Source: Aedes albopictus (Eukaryota > Arthropoda > Insecta > Diptera > Culicidae). From it: a stretch of DNA of 64,000 bases. Shown one piece after another: positions 45,286-58,083 of the stretch (position 1 is its first letter; each line of letters starts with the position of its first letter). The position numbers and the translations under genes were made by a program. Location of the stretch: NCBI RefSeq assembly GCF_035046485.1, contig NC_085138.1:288916089-288980088 (forward strand), given 5' to 3'. The notes under the pieces were generated by a model. That model did no database searches and had not been told where the DNA came from. It saw nothing but the letters and a program-made list of their open reading frames with translations.

Positions 45286-46889
45286 CATATATTTACACCG
45301 CAGAAATCTGAAATGGTGTGATTTGATGAGATCGCCTTGGTCACGGTTTTGTTCTCTTGCATATATGAAGGCTTTGACCATTTCTTCGCTTATAATCTTA
45401 CCCAAAGTTTACAGGCTATCAAAAAAGCCACGATTTGATTTATCGCTTTAACATTCATTTTGATCACTTTTATAATTCCGCTATTTGATGCGCAGCTTAC
45501 ATGGGTTTTGTTCAATTTTACGTTTGGCCACTTACGGCGGGACACCTGGAACCGATTCCGGTTGTCTCACATATTGACTGAGACTATGTTCTTGTCAACT
45601 GTTCATCGGGTTACCTAAAAAGCCGAATATTAATGTGGTCTGACGCTATTTTCTTGCTAACCGCTTGGCAAATTTTTGAAAAAGCTGCGACTTTAGGTGT
45701 CGCATGCACGAATTTGGTTCACTTCTATTTAATCACTTTCGATGGAACACCCGCAACCGATTCCGAAATACTATTACTAGTTCTAGATGTGGCCTGAGAC
45801 TATTTTCTTGTTGATCGTTCATAAAAAAACGCCGCTATGGTTTGGTTCCCTTCTATATTTTACCACTTCCGGCGGCTTGCTCGTCTTATCACCAGTTCTG
45901 GAACACTACCGGTTCTCTCAAATATGGTCTGAGATTATGTACTGGCTAACCGTTTATCATGTTACTGAATAAGTCATTGATATGTCGCATGTATTGGATC
46001 TCTTTTACATTTAACCATTTCTGGCGGGACACCCGGAATTGGTTCCGTAACACAGTGATATGGGTTGCATCTATTTTTTTGCAACTGTTCATCATGTTAC
46101 CTAAAAAGCCACGATACCTCAATGCTTGGGTTTGGTTTCACTTCCGGCCCGGAACCGGTTGCGGAACACTACCGGTACTCTCTTAAATTGTCTGATCCTA
46201 TTTGCTTGCTAACGTTTATTAGGTTATCAAAAAAGCCGCGCTTTGCTGTGTCGCATGCATGGGTTTGGTTCAATTTTATATTTAGCCGCTTTTGGAGTAA
46301 AACCCGGAACTAGCTCCGGCACTACTGGCAGTCCCTAATGTGGTCTTAGCCTACTTCCGTGATAAGCGGTCATCAAGTTGTCGGAAAAGACATGATTTGA
46401 TGTGCCGCATGCATAAGTTTTGTTCACTTTTATATACGGCCATTTCCGGCGGGACACCTGGAATCGGTTCCGAAACACTACCGGTTCAGATATGGTCTAA
46501 GTCTTTTTTATGCCAACCTATCATTATCAAAAAAAACCGCGCTTCGATATGTCGCATGCATGGGTTTGGTTAATCTTTATATTACGCCACTTCCGGCGGG
46601 ACACCAGGAACCGGTTCCAGAACACTACCGGTTCAGATATGGTCTGAGACTATTTTCTTGCCAGCTTTCAATAGGTTATCAAAAAAGCCCCGCTTTGATA
46701 TGTTGCATGCATAGATTTGGTTCACTTTTATATTTGACCACTTCCGGCGGGACACTAGGAACCGGTTCCGGAACACTACCGGTTCAGATATGGTCTGAGA
46801 TTGTTTTCTTGTTAACTGTTCATCAAGTTATCGAAAATGCCGTTGTTTGATGTGTCGCATGCATGGGTTTGAATCACTTTTATATTTTA

Positions 46890-47059
46890 GGGGCTGTTCA
46901 TAAACCACGTAGACCAAAATTTGGCCATCTCAGACCCCCCCCTCCCCCCTCGTAGACTTTTGTCCATACAAAAAATTTGAAATTTGTATGGAGCGTAGAC
47001 TTTGGCCAGACCCCCCCCCCCCTCCCCCCAAAAAGTCTACGTGGTTTATGAACGGCCCC
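46890..47059. mobile_element. 170-bp Harbinger-like MITE, TTA target
   Basis: The left end is GGGGCTGTTCATAAACCACG; the right end is the complement with one change. TTA is duplicated at 46887-46889 and 47060-47062, as for PIF/Harbinger (TWA). The interior has two C-rich runs (46937-46958, 47011-47030) and an inverted CATACAAAAAATTTG / AAATTTGTATGG centre. Confidence 0.8.
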
Positions 47060-47516
47060 TTACCATTTCCAGCTGAAAATCCGGAACCGGTTCAGATATG
47101 GTCTCAGACTATTTTCTTGCTAACTGTTCATCACGTAATCGAAAAAGCCGCGATTTGATGTGTCGCATGCATAGTTTTGGATCACTTTTATATTTGGCCA
47201 CTTCCAGTGGGACATCCGGAACCGGTTCCGGAACACTACCGGTTCGGATATGGTCTGAGACTGTTTTCTTGCTAACTGTTTATTAGGTAATCGAAAATGC
47301 CGCAGTTTCATGTGTCGCTTGTATGTGTTTGTTACATTATTATGTAAGGCCCCTTCAAAGGGTACTGGTCCGGAACACCTTAATGGCCATAACTCTGGAA
47401 CGGCTGGACCGATCCGAAGCATTTTCAATAGGAAACAATGGGACCAGATTCCGCGTCGAATGAACCGTTGGTCATCAAAATCGGTTGGTGTTTACTGCCA
47501 AAAAGTTGGAGGGGTT

Positions 47517-48379
47517 GTATACTAGACACGACCGCAAGTCTGACGTTGAATAACGTCCGGTTATGCATTACTTTCAATTATTGAATGCTGTAATTGACAT
47601 TGCTAAAGACTGTGATGCGACATTTTGACTTAATTTAGTTTTATTGTAGACGGTGATTGATAGTGCACCGCATAGCATCTCTAGGTTCCATACCTCACAT
47701 TTCGAGTAAATGTCAAATCCTTCAATAATCCTCTTTGAGTTGTTTTTTGAGCAGTGTTTGACGCCAGATTGATGCAGATTTCAGAAACTCTCCCACAATA
47801 TCAATGCTTTTGCTGGTTTTTGAAATTTTGAATGGACGCGACAAGACTTGACCTGCGAAGTAGTTGGTTTTAACATATTTCCATAAACGAATTTATCAAA
47901 ACTATTTAATAATCTTTACCTATAACAGAATTGTCTTTGTAACCGTTCATTTTATAAGAATTTAAACTGATGCAATCCAACAGATCATTCAAAATGCAAA
48001 TCATCAAGCTTTTGCTAATTGGTGAACTGAATTTACCAATAGTTAATTAAATAACTAGAATTTTCAGATATCGTACAGTTTTCTTCTAGATTGTGTGGCA
48101 AAAATGGGCATAGAAGTGTTCAATTTTTGCGGAGACAACACACATTGAAATTTGGCTGGGATATATCAAGGATGTTACAAGAATCTAATATATTTCCACT
48201 ACTCCGTTTGCAAAGTTTATGCTATGGTTTTGGACTTAACTGGTTTTGACACATTTGTGACCTGGCGCGTCGTCTAGGAAAATTATTCGGGTCACTCTTG
48301 TGGGGAACATTTTTGAAGCCCTTAGAATGGCTGTTTAATTTTATTTGTTGTACAATAATCGTTCAATTATTGCATGGGG
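47517..48379. other. No recognised feature
   Basis: AT-rich sequence; neither repeats shared with the rest of the window nor convincing reading frames were seen. Confidence 0.3.
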
Positions 48380-48795
48380 TGAAAATCGGTAGTTATGCCA
48401 ACCAAATCCAGAACGGCATCGGTGGCGTTGACTTCGATGGGGGTTTTGCGATGGCGATGCTGCGCAAACTCGGAGCAAAAGCAAGCCCTCGTTGTTGCTG
48501 CGCACCAGTTTAAACTGGCTGATTGCTCCACTGGCGCCAGGTACAACGATGCTTAGGAGAGCGTAACGGCCGACAACCACCGCGCTCGGCTTGTCAAAGC
48601 ATACTGATGGAAAACGCAAACGGATAAACTGGCTAGCTCTCCTTTCCTTCTATGTGATCCCCTCGACGGGTCAAGAAAGAATGATGGAAGATGAGAAGAA
48701 GCAGTTTGCTTTTATACGGCACAATGGCCTGGTTTCCCCTCTCGAACGTGATTGGTTAGATGTGAGGGGAGTAAAATTCAACGATGCCATACAAA
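48380..48795 (-). repeat. GC-rich promoter module, copy 3 (5' part only)
   Basis: On the minus strand: CCAATCACGTTCGAGAGGGG, TATAAAAGCAAACTGCTTCT (TATA at about 48709-48716), TTCCATCATTC, a GC-rich leader with GCCGAGCGCGGTGG. The downstream stem-loop part is missing. Confidence 0.55.
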
Positions 48796-48975
48796 TTTAT
48801 CTGCAATAATTTATTGTAGCGGAATAATAAAATATACTTAAATGATTATTATTGGCCATTGCCAAATCAGTAGGTAGGCTTAGGATGAACCAATATTATA
48901 ATGTTTAGTAAGGAATGGCAGTATATAGTACAAAAGTCATGTATTTTCGACCAAAATGTCTAAAGATTACAGATA

Positions 48976-49758
48976 CCGTAATCCGGGGTAACATTGATCA
49001 GAATTTTCGATCTTTCTTAAATAATTCTCTTGTTAAAGCAAATGTTACATATTTTATATTTTTAAAAGAAGTACTGGCCCTCTGAGTTTGTGTTAAGCCA
49101 CTCGAAAAAGTATTGTAAAACTTTAAAACATGTTTAAAAGGGTTTTTAAATCTAATTTTTGATTGTGTTGATTTGGGGTAACATTGATCATATCAGTGAT
49201 CAATGTTCATTTGTGTTGAAAATACACTTACTTACTAAATTCGGGGTCGCTGATTTCGAATATGTTGTCTAAATTCTTACAAATAATGTACTTTTTAAGT
49301 TATTTTAGGATTAAATTCCTCTAAACCACGAATAACGCCTAAAGGTAGGCAATGGCTTAAGGAATTGATAGTCGACTTTTAATAAATCGTAAATTTTACT
49401 GAAAAATAGCATTTTCATGAAAGTTTCGTTTATTAAATCCAACTCTAGGATATCATATTGAAGTAATACAGTGATTTCGAACCTCATATTATATCTAGTA
49501 TTCACGCCAAGCATGAATGTTTGACAGTGTAACTCATTGCGTTACGAAACACAGTTATGGAAAAATCGATTTAATTCAATGTTTATGAAATTCAATTTTC
49601 ATGAATTGCATGTCATTTAATAGCTAAATGATAGCAGATTACGATATACCATTCCATAGTAGAAACTGATTCAATGTAAAATGCTTGTTTGAAGATTTCA
49701 AGGGGTGGGTCAAGACGATCAATGTTACCCCGCTGATCAATGATACCCCGGATTACGG
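48976..49758 (+). mobile_element. TA element, CCGTAATCCGGGGTAACATT family, complete, 783 bp
   Basis: TA at 48974-48975 and 49759-49760. The left end is CCGTAATCCGGGGTAACATT and the right end is GATACCCCGGATTACGG. The phrase GGGGTAACATTGATCA recurs at 49184-49199 and, inverted, at 49718-49733. The central motif AACGCCTAAAGGTAGGCAAT lies at 49334-49353. It serves as the intact reference for the copy split by the Helitron. Confidence 0.85.
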
Positions 49759-49919
49759 TATTTGAAATTCTTATTGAAATTTGGCAACGCTGGTTAACAG
49801 TTTTCATTTTTCAGCAAACCTGCCATTTTTCAAAGTTGTAGAAATTTCAAGCAGATTTATGGTGCGCGCATAAGTTTAGGCTTGTGTTACCGTATCTTGA
49901 ATATAGAATAGATTCTACA

Positions 49920-50700
49920 TCAAGCGGATAAAATATTCCCAGTTGTTGCCATGGCCATCCGCTACCGCACTGGGAAAATGCGAATGAGCCACCGCCGCGG
50001 CTGCTTCTAGATGGTTGCTGACGGTGCTCTCGAAGTAGGTTTCAAAATGATTGCAGGAATTCGAATCAACTCTTACGTGGAATTTAGAATTATAGCCCTA
50101 ATAAGGGCTATTTAATTTTGATTTCACAAAACCAAACCGCGTTGCTGCCGTGTCGTCGGCGCCCATTCGCTTCCGTACTGGGGAAATGATAAATTATTCC
50201 ACCACCGCCGCTGCTGCACGGTTGTCGTCGGTGCGTCCGTCCGCTCACCGCGGTCGACAGCGTGAGAAGAGAATGATGAGCGAAAATGCAAACCGAGCTG
50301 TGCTCCTCCGTCTCTGATCCGGAAAACGAGCTGCCGCGCGCGAAGAGGCAACGACCACCGCGCTCGGCTAGTCAAAGAACACTGAAATGAAAACGCAAAC
50401 GGAGCAAACTGCACAGCTCTCTGCCGATGCGTTCTCCTCGAGGTGTTGATGAAGAATGAAGGAAGAGGGGAAGGCGCTCGACGGAAAAGTCCAAAACTGC
50501 GCTCGAACGTGATTGGCTGGATAAAACATGGGTTCACTTTTCCCAAATTTTCAATAGTTTGTTGTTGAAAATCAATAGTAACCTTAGATAGATTCGATGC
50601 GTAGATAAATTTGTGATCAATTCATGCAAAAATTTTGAAAATCCATCAAGAAATGGCAGAGTTATTAGCGGTCAAACTCTAACCACTTTTCGTTACATGC
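49920..50700 (-). repeat. GC-rich promoter module, copy 4
   Basis: On the minus strand: AT-rich upstream part, CCAATCACGTTCGAG, GC-rich leader with TTTTCATTTCAGTGTTCTTTG, GTGCAGCAGCGGCGGTGG, GAAATCAAAATTAAAT and stem-loop AGCCCT-TATT-AGGGCT (50094-50109), then GGTGGCTCATTCGCATTTTC. The TATA box next to the CCAAT motif is degraded here. Confidence 0.55.
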
Positions 50701-50754
50701 TCAAATTTTCGGTTTTCTGAAGTTACACCCCTATATGTTGCCGAAGGACGTTAT

Positions 50755-50940
50755 TCAACGTCAAAAGTGATGTGAGTTTTTTTGTACACATACACATACA
50801 CACACACAGACATCACCTCAATTCGTCGAGCTGAGTTGAATGGTATATGTGACTCGACCCTCCGGGCCTTCTATCAAAAAGTCATTTTTGGAGTGAACAT
50901 ATAGTCTTTCCAGTACACCTAGTGTACGAGAAAGGCAAAA
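50755..50940 (+). mobile_element. 3' end fragment of the GCCTTTCTCGT-ended element
   Basis: It matches 17935-18140: GTGATGTGAGTTTTTTTGTA, a (CA)n tract, AATTCGTCGAGCTGAGTTGA and the end GTGTACGAGAAAGGCAAAA. The body is missing. Confidence 0.7.
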
Positions 50941-51133
50941 AAAACGTATTTTGGCAAATACAAATCAAACTGTTTGTAGAAATAATAAAGTTTTCGACTC
51001 AAAATAATAATTGTTTTGTATATTTAAATAATGATAGAAACAACCGATTTACCGGTTCGTTGTCAATTAAACCACAAAACTACATTTTCAAACAACTAAT
51101 TGTTCAGTTCGACAATCGTGTTGATTCAAACTA

Positions 51134-52128
51134 CCGTGATTTCGGGTGAAATTGATCACTTTTCGCAGTTTTCCGCGTCTAATTTTTGAATGTTTGTCGA
51201 TATGGTTAAATTCAATGCTTTAAAACAAGTACGACCATGGTTTTCATCAGTCAACGAGGTTGAAACTTTTATTGCAAATCATTTCATTAATAAATATCAT
51301 TTTAAATAAAAAATCAAAAATTTTACTTTCTGGGTGAAATTGGTCAGTCAGTGAAATGTAACTTAACCACCCTAGAATGCGAAAAGCTATGCAAAACTGT
51401 TACAAGTTTACTAAATTTTTAATCATTTAAGTTTAAAGTTTAATAAATCGAAAGAAAACGCCTAAAAGTATTCAATTTTCTCACTAATTATGTGTATCAA
51501 TATTGCACTTCCGAAAAAGTGCAATTTTATGCATAAATTACAATATTTATAGAACTTTTGATGACGAAATTGGGTTGAGCGAACACTTGGCAGCTATAAA
51601 CATTCATTCGAATATTCATTACATGTGTGATACAGCTACGGTAACATAAGTTTGGAAGTGTCTATGACAGCGTTTCTCAAACTATGGGTCGCGACCCACT
51701 GATGGGTCGCGGGTTGATTTTTGGTGGGTCGCGAAGGCTTGGGCATTATCGTCTTACTTAATTTATGTCAAATTGTATTGTTTGTCATTATTAAAATTTT
51801 TAAACTGTCTTCTTTTCGCTTCAATGTTTGAAACTTTGAAGCTTCATACCAAGAATCAGCAAAAATTACCAACTTTTAACAAGAAACCCCCGAACGCTTG
51901 TGATCCGTACCGAATTATTTGTTTATTTCTTTCGAGGTTTAGTGAAGCTCATCAGAAAAGCTGAATAAAAGATTACAATAAAACAGAAGTAAAGTAATGT
52001 CGTTTTCGTTTTTGCGGCGGTGCTACACCGCTTCGTGGCCATTTTTCACTAATTGTATAAAGTTTAAAGCGTTATTTTTAACGAATAAAAATGGACCTCT
52101 TCTCGATCAATTTCACCCGAAATCACGG
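51134..52128 (+). mobile_element. TA element, CCGTGATTTCGGGTGAAATT family, 995 bp
   Basis: TA at 51132-51133 and 52129-52130. Ends are CCGTGATTTCGGGTGAAATT and its complement; the phrase TGGGTGAAATTGGTCA recurs at 51331. The central motif AAACGCCTAAAAGTATTCAA lies at 51456-51475. It contains one end of another element at 51666. Confidence 0.8.
51666..51740 (+). mobile_element. One terminus of a hAT-like element
   Basis: CAGCGTTTCTCAAACTATGG followed by GTCGCGACCC and repeats of TGGGTCGCG is the terminal pattern of a widespread animal hAT group. The other end was not found, so it is a solo terminus or a degraded MITE. Confidence 0.5.
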
Positions 52129-52860
52129 TACGTGGTTTTTTTTTACCGTGTTCATGCACCGTCTTCACACCAATCAGCAATAGATGATTGGAAACACTCT
52201 TTCGCCTTCCACAACTAGCCTACCTCTTCCAGCTGCATAATTGAATATATCCCATCTTTGTACCTTAGATAATACTGCTCGACAAAATTTTACAAAATTT
52301 GGTGTTGTGGCATGAGAAACTAAAGTGCAGCGGTTTGGGACCCTAGAAGTGTCATAGTGAAAGAATTTTTGAAAAATATTGAACCGGGCCTTCACAGTTT
52401 ATGACCGAAGTTTGTATGGAGAACTTGGGGTGTAAAATTGATATGTTCATTAGAACATGCCGAGCATATATTTAGGCGTTTTCGGTACCGTAAAACGGGG
52501 TATCTTTGATCAGCGGGATATCATTGATCGGCTTGACCGACCTCACGAAATGTTCGAACAAACATTTTTGATTTAAATAGTTTCTGCGCACGAATGGTGT
52601 TTCGTAATCTGCTGTTATTTGGCTATCCTGTTATTGAGTTCATATAGATATTCTTAAACATTGAAAAAAAAATCGATTTTTCCTTAACTGTGTGTCGTGA
52701 CGCAATGAGATACACTGTCAAACATTCATGCTTGGTATGAATACTAGATACAATATAAGGTTAGAAATCCCTGTATAACTTCAATATGATATCCTAGACT
52801 TGGATTTAATGAACGAAACCTTTGTGAAACTGCTTTTTTATAGTAAAACTAGGTGGCCCG

Positions 52861-52876
52861 ACGTGGCTAGCCACGT
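52861..52876 (-). terminator. Helitron 3' terminal hairpin
   Basis: ACGTGGCTAGCCACGT is a perfect 16-nt palindrome ending 8 nt before the terminal CTAG. In Helitrons such a hairpin marks the end of rolling-circle transposition. Confidence 0.85.
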
Positions 52877-53184
52877 TTGCTTCAATTCGACGTTTTTAGT
52901 CTTCAGCCAATATATCATTCAAAGATTTGACTCACATATACATTATTTTACATAGCTCATTTTAACTTCTAAAAGCTCATACTATGCGTATCCGTGAAAA
53001 TCATAGAGAAAATTACGCCATAAACTGCGCGCGCAAAGAAGCCTGTGGCAACTGACAGGTTTGGCACATCATCTGAATTCGCGCAAGTCTAATCAAAGCA
53101 GAACCAATTAAGTTCGAAGGTAAAAGGGGTTTGTTTAGGTTCAAAAATAAAATAAGTTTTGACTTGTCTTACTTTTTAAATTAT

Positions 53185-53190
53185 TTTATT
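53185..53190 (-). terminator. Polyadenylation signal of the Helitron gene
   Basis: AATAAA on the minus strand, about 75 bp after the stop codon (53262), in an AT-rich 3' UTR. It is the only such hexamer close to the stop. Confidence 0.5.
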
Positions 53191-53261
53191 TATCGAATAT
53201 GCTTTACACGTTAATTGGGTCAATGCTTACATATAGTTTGAACGGTGAAATATAAAAAGTC

Positions 53262-56200
53262 CTAATTTGAAAACACCTCTTTAAAAACTATGTTTCTTGT
53301 AAACCAATGTCCATTTTCATTGATTCCTTGTCCCTCCATGTTTTCAATGTAGAGCTTTATAAAATCAGGATACCTTGTACGTGATAAAGCAACATACAAC
53401 TGCCCATGGGAAAACACAGGACTACTTAAGTGAATTCCAACGCGTTCAAATGTTTGTCCTTGTGCCTTATTGATCGTCATTGCAAAAGCTGGTATGATGG
53501 GATATTGACGCCTCCTCAAGATAAATGGATAATTTGAATCGCTGGGTGCAAAGTCAATTCGTGGAATACACACAGTATCTCCATTGTGAGATTCAGACAT
53601 GATTTCACAAACGACGAAGGACTCGTGAAGTTCCCGTACCATCATTCTTGTTCCATTGCATAAACCTATCCTGGGGTTAAGATTACGCAACAGCATTACT
53701 ATCGTGCCCTTTTTCAAGCACAATACATGAGGTGGGACACCCGATGGATTAAGTGTGTACAGGTACTCCACAGGATATGCATTCACATCATTTGCATCCT
53801 CACTTTCTAAAGAATCAGTGCTGTAGTAAATCTTCGCGGTCCCTTCTTGATTATCAATTATTTTTTGATTGATTTGTAGAATGTCTTTGTTAGTTGGAGC
53901 TAAAATCACACGCTTGGACAGTTCCGCTGGAGTGAGGCTGTTCATGTTTCTTCCAAATACTGTTTCAATCAAGTTTGTTCGTTCAATCATGTTCTGTGGA
54001 ATCTTAACTGAATCAGCGTACAAACCTTCGTCTTGCGACAAATTGCTATCGCCTATATCAAGCAACCATTGATTGAAACCTGTATTATCCACGCAGCGCA
54101 TGTTGCAAACCAAAGATATCGTCTCAAATAGTGCCCATAGTGGACTTGATTTTAGGCATGCTTCTACGATTTCCGCTCGTTGTCCCTTAGGAATGACAGG
54201 AAGTGTTTGGCGCCAGTCGCCTCCAATCACAATAGCTTTGCCACCAAAGGGCAATTCTGGGTTGACCAGATCACGTAGAAGCATATCAATACAGCGAAGT
54301 CCTTGCTTTGGTAGCATGGTTATTTCATCTATGATAATGAGAACTGATTTCTTTATATCCTCACCTTCTTTAGAGCCTTGCCTGATCTTTGATACTGATG
54401 TTTCAGTGATAGGAACTGGTAGCTTGAATCCTCGATGTACTGTTTGACCTCCTTTAATAAGGGTTGCAGCTATCCCAGTTGTAGCGTAGGAAAGAACGAT
54501 TTGTCCACGACTTTTTATAAAGCTGATCAATGTGTTGTATAAATAGGTTTTTCCTGAGCCACCAGGACCATTGAGGTAGAATAATTTTTGGCTTCTGGAT
54601 TCATCAACACCACACATAATTTTTGTAAAGGCATTTAGTTGAAAGTCGTTAAGAGTAGATATTTTCCGTTGTGCTTCCGCAAGTTCTAGCTCTGTATTCA
54701 CAGGCTCTTCGTGAATATTGTTAACAAAATCAATAGGTTCAGGTAAGCCGAAAGAAGAGCACTTCATTCCGTGCTGGTTGAGATTTCCTTGTAGATCATG
54801 GAGAGCCAGATTAACAGCAGTCTGATGATCATTATGCCTTGAAAAATCTAAGCACATATGAGATACATACTTTTCCCATAATGCTAAAGCATTACTTGGC
54901 GAGCAGAACACACAAATTAACGCGAATGTCTGTCGAATTTGTGAAGGCATGAGAAAAATCACTGCTTCATCTAAACATTTCTCCCATTCTGCATCTGAAG
55001 AAAGGAGGTTCAATTGGATTGCTGCTTCCTTAAATGTTGGGTACACGATACCATTGATGGTACGAAGGTGTTCAAAACTTATGGCTCCTGACACATGAAG
55101 CAGCAAAAGTCGTAAACAAAACCGTTCGTAATCTTGAAGTCCAACAGTATACATCCTTGCAACAATCCTGGCTCCCCGTTGTCGACGTTTCCATGAACTG
55201 TGATTGAAGACGTAATGTTTTGGGATTTCTGTGTAATGATACTGATTGGCAGTTGGGTCCTCTTGGTTTAGTTGAAACCACGCAAGAAGTTTTGTGCTGC
55301 GATTCAGTGCTTGATCAAGAGCTTCCTGTTCATTTCCTGGCTCAAAAATGATTTGTTGTTGGTTCGGCAAATGTACAGGAAGTCGAATGACCGCGTGTGA
55401 TCTGTCATGCATGGGAAACTCAAGCAATCTCCACATTGCTTCCGGTGCGCTGACATATCGTGCATTGAGATAAGTAGCAATTTCATCATGTATCATTCTT
55501 TGGTTATCTCCAGTCCCAACAACAACATTTGCACAATCAAATCCTTTGTACACATACTTATAGATATACTTAACAGCTTTAAGTGATGTGCACACCTCGG
55601 TATTGATATGGGCATTGTACTTTAGTAAACAATATTTGTTATACGGTACAACATAACGATTATCTAAATCTCGATTATCAATCACAACCGTTATATCACG
55701 ACGGCGGTACAGTGGATAACCATTTGCATTAGTAGCTGTTTGCGTTTGAAGTTGTTTTGGAAATTGTTTTTTACATTCTCCATTCTCCATGCACGGGGCT
55801 GACAGATTATTGGAACCGCAAGGACCATGTATCATAAACTTTGTAACTGCTTCGAACAGGATTGGATCTTGCTCACGATCGGGTATTTCAGCACATACAA
55901 CTTCATCTATACGCTGTGAAGTCTTGAACTTGTCGGTTTCATCTAATACTATCAGTATGTGTGCATGTGGAAGGCCTCGTTTTTGAAACTCTATTGTATA
56001 TATATAAGCAACGCATTTTCCCAAAACATGATTAACCGTTACGTCCCCCATCAGTGCCTTGAGCTTCAACCTGAACACTCTAGCTACCAAATCTGGTCGA
56101 TCGCACGCTGCTTCAAAGCTTCTCAAATTATGCTTAATCTCATCCCAGTTTGGATTCGCTGTAAATGTGATGAAAAGATCAGGTGGACCATGCTTTCCAA

Positions 56201-57840
56201 ATATTGCCATAGCATCCTGGAGCCGCTCCCGCATGTTCCGCGGAGATCCTTCAAAGGATGATGGTAATATTACCGGAACTCCTGCTTGCAACCCAGCAAT
56301 CTCAGCAGCATTCGCAACATGATCCGCTAGTCCTTGATATAGTTCTGCCCGTAATTTGTTCTGCTTGCATCGAACAAAGTTCAAATTGTTGGCTTCAACT
56401 TGTAGGTATGAATCTACGATCCACTGTTGAGTAAGTTTTCCAGCACTAATGATTGGATTAAATGTATCACGTATTGCTGTTTGTGCGACCTTGTATTGAA
56501 GCATGCTAACCTTCGATCTGCTTCCTAGTGATGCACCTAAAAAATAAAATAGTATGAATTGAAAAAGTGAGTAGATAAATGAGAAAATATGTTGGCTTAC
56601 CTGGATAAGAATCACATTGCCAATTCGGTTGCCAGCCTGGTTCACCGTAGGGATAAAAGATTGCATACGTCATGGGATCAAGATTGGGGCTTAAGATATT
56701 GATGTTGACAAATTGTTGAGCCTCATCGCGTGGATTTCTTGGATAAATTCTAATATCACGTTCAAATGGAGGCTCTCCATCTTCGTCTACAAACACCATC
56801 GCGATTTCATTCGAATTTGGGAGATTATACCGCCTTTGATCAGATTGACGGTCACGACGTATTACCATGTTAACAACTGGTATTGCTTGTTTGTTAACTA
56901 TTGATTTCAATCGTTCTCGTTCTTCAATCTCCCGAAGCATTTGGTACGACGTAGCAAGACGATTATGTATACGAAAAAATCGGTCAATTGCTCTAATTAC
57001 TTCCAAACAACAGCCCTCGTTTTCTCTCGCAACAATCCTCTGCTCCGATGCTTGTGAGCTGTCGACGACATACAGCTGAGCGAATTTTCTCGTTTCTCCT
57101 AATGGTGGGTTGATATGCGTTGTACGATGATGTATAGTACCATGAATCCTGAAAGCATACGGCCCATTGCCAGGAGCATCAACTATTTGAGCGCCCATTG
57201 AAGCAAATGACATGGCTGAGTTATACGATCGAATATGCTTTCTGAAATTCTTATGATGGGGGTTATTCGGATCAGTTAGAAGTGACGTCAAAAATGTAGG
57301 ATACTGCAGCACATTGCCGTTGACGTCTACGGGTGTGGGCAATTTAACTTTCCCTTTATGACAACATGAATTAAATTTCTTGTCAGCAGGGAGTTCTTTG
57401 GCAAAATTTCTAGAACCACAGAACTGACACATACTATTCATTGGTCCACAATCATGTCGAAGGAGTTCAGTAGAGAAGGTAACTTGCCGATTCACAGATG
57501 CCCGTTGCTGATCTAAAGAAGCATTTCGATAAACGGTTTGCCTGTACCGTCGAGCCTGCGTCTGTTCAACAGTTTCCAAGCTACGGCGAAGGGTATGCAT
57601 TTCTCTATCGTACAGTCTTCGATTCTGTGATAGAATATCATTTTCTTGCATTCGATGTAGCCTATGGGACACTGCATTTGCTAACTGACGTTTTCGCTTT
57701 TGATCAGGAGTTTCACGTAAACGCTGAATTTGTTTTGACATCCGGTAGCACAATCGAATTTCAGCAGGGCTACAGCGGGCACGACAATTTCGTTGCCGCT
57801 CTCTGTTCAAGCGCCTTTTCTTAGAAGTCGGTGACTCCAT
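53262..57840 (-). CDS. RepHel: Helitron RepHel protein (HUH endonuclease-helicase), two exons
   Basis: Exons 57840-56601 and 56536-53262 join around a 64-bp intron to 4515 nt, 1504 residues, without stops. The join reads CDSYPG|ASLGSRSKV, normal for the family, while reading through either exon edge gives non-homologous tails. The protein nicks and pastes single-stranded DNA by rolling-circle-like transposition and unwinds it. Seen: basic N-terminus; Cys cluster at 131, 138, 141, 159-160 (zinc-finger-like); Rep motif FITFTANPNWDEI at about 535-547; HUH motif GLPHAHIL with His 604 and 606; KYIYKYVYKG with the tyrosine pair at about 737 and 741; Walker A GPGGSGKT 1070-1077; Walker B IIIDEIT about 1147; GGDWRQTLPV about 1185; TINKAQGQTF 1434; LYVALSRTR about 1460 (Pif1-type helicase). 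All catalytic residues are present. No extra OTU or AP-endonuclease domain. Length is normal. Probably functional. Confidence 0.92.
56537..56600 (-). other. Spliceosomal intron in the Helitron gene
   Basis: A 64-bp segment GTAAGCCAAC...CTATTTTATTTTTTAG with consensus donor and T-rich acceptor. It splits a Gly codon (phase 1). Its removal restores the frame, since 64 is not a multiple of three and exons 1240 + 3275 nt are. Confidence 0.88.
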
Positions 57841-58083
57841 GTTTGGTGAATTACAATCACTTTTATTTTTAACACACAGTTGAGTCCTTTCTCACTATCC
57901 TTTTTTCTGAACTTGCACCTTAACTTGTTCACTTAAACGCTTTTGCACTTGATACACTTTCAATTTTTAAACTTTATCACACTTTTACTTTGAGGCACAC
58001 AACTTGAACGTTTGCCGGTTCAATAAATACTGATGTATCTGTGGGGCGTGTGCTCCTTTATATAGTATCCAAAATGGGAAAAG

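Larger units (their letters stand above)
44030..47516 (+). mobile_element. Long GCCTTTCTCGT-ended element, second copy (3' truncated)
   Basis: It begins TTAATTCACCCTGTGGTGAT with GTGCCTTTCTCGTCG, as at 14975. It contains the ~150-bp GGAACCGGTTCCGGAACAC units (about 45530-47330) and the GGAACGGCTGGACCGATCC block, and stops at GTTTACTGCCAAAAAGTTGG without the (CA)n and terminal repeat. Three MITEs are nested in it. The homologue 14975-18140 supplies the empty site for the MITE at 45065. Confidence 0.65.

Noticed and set aside
53869..54447. Plus-strand open frames of 67 and 124 codons (also 55789-56322 and 57498-57824)
   Set aside because: They are antisense shadows of the Helitron gene, whose minus-strand motifs are unmistakable.
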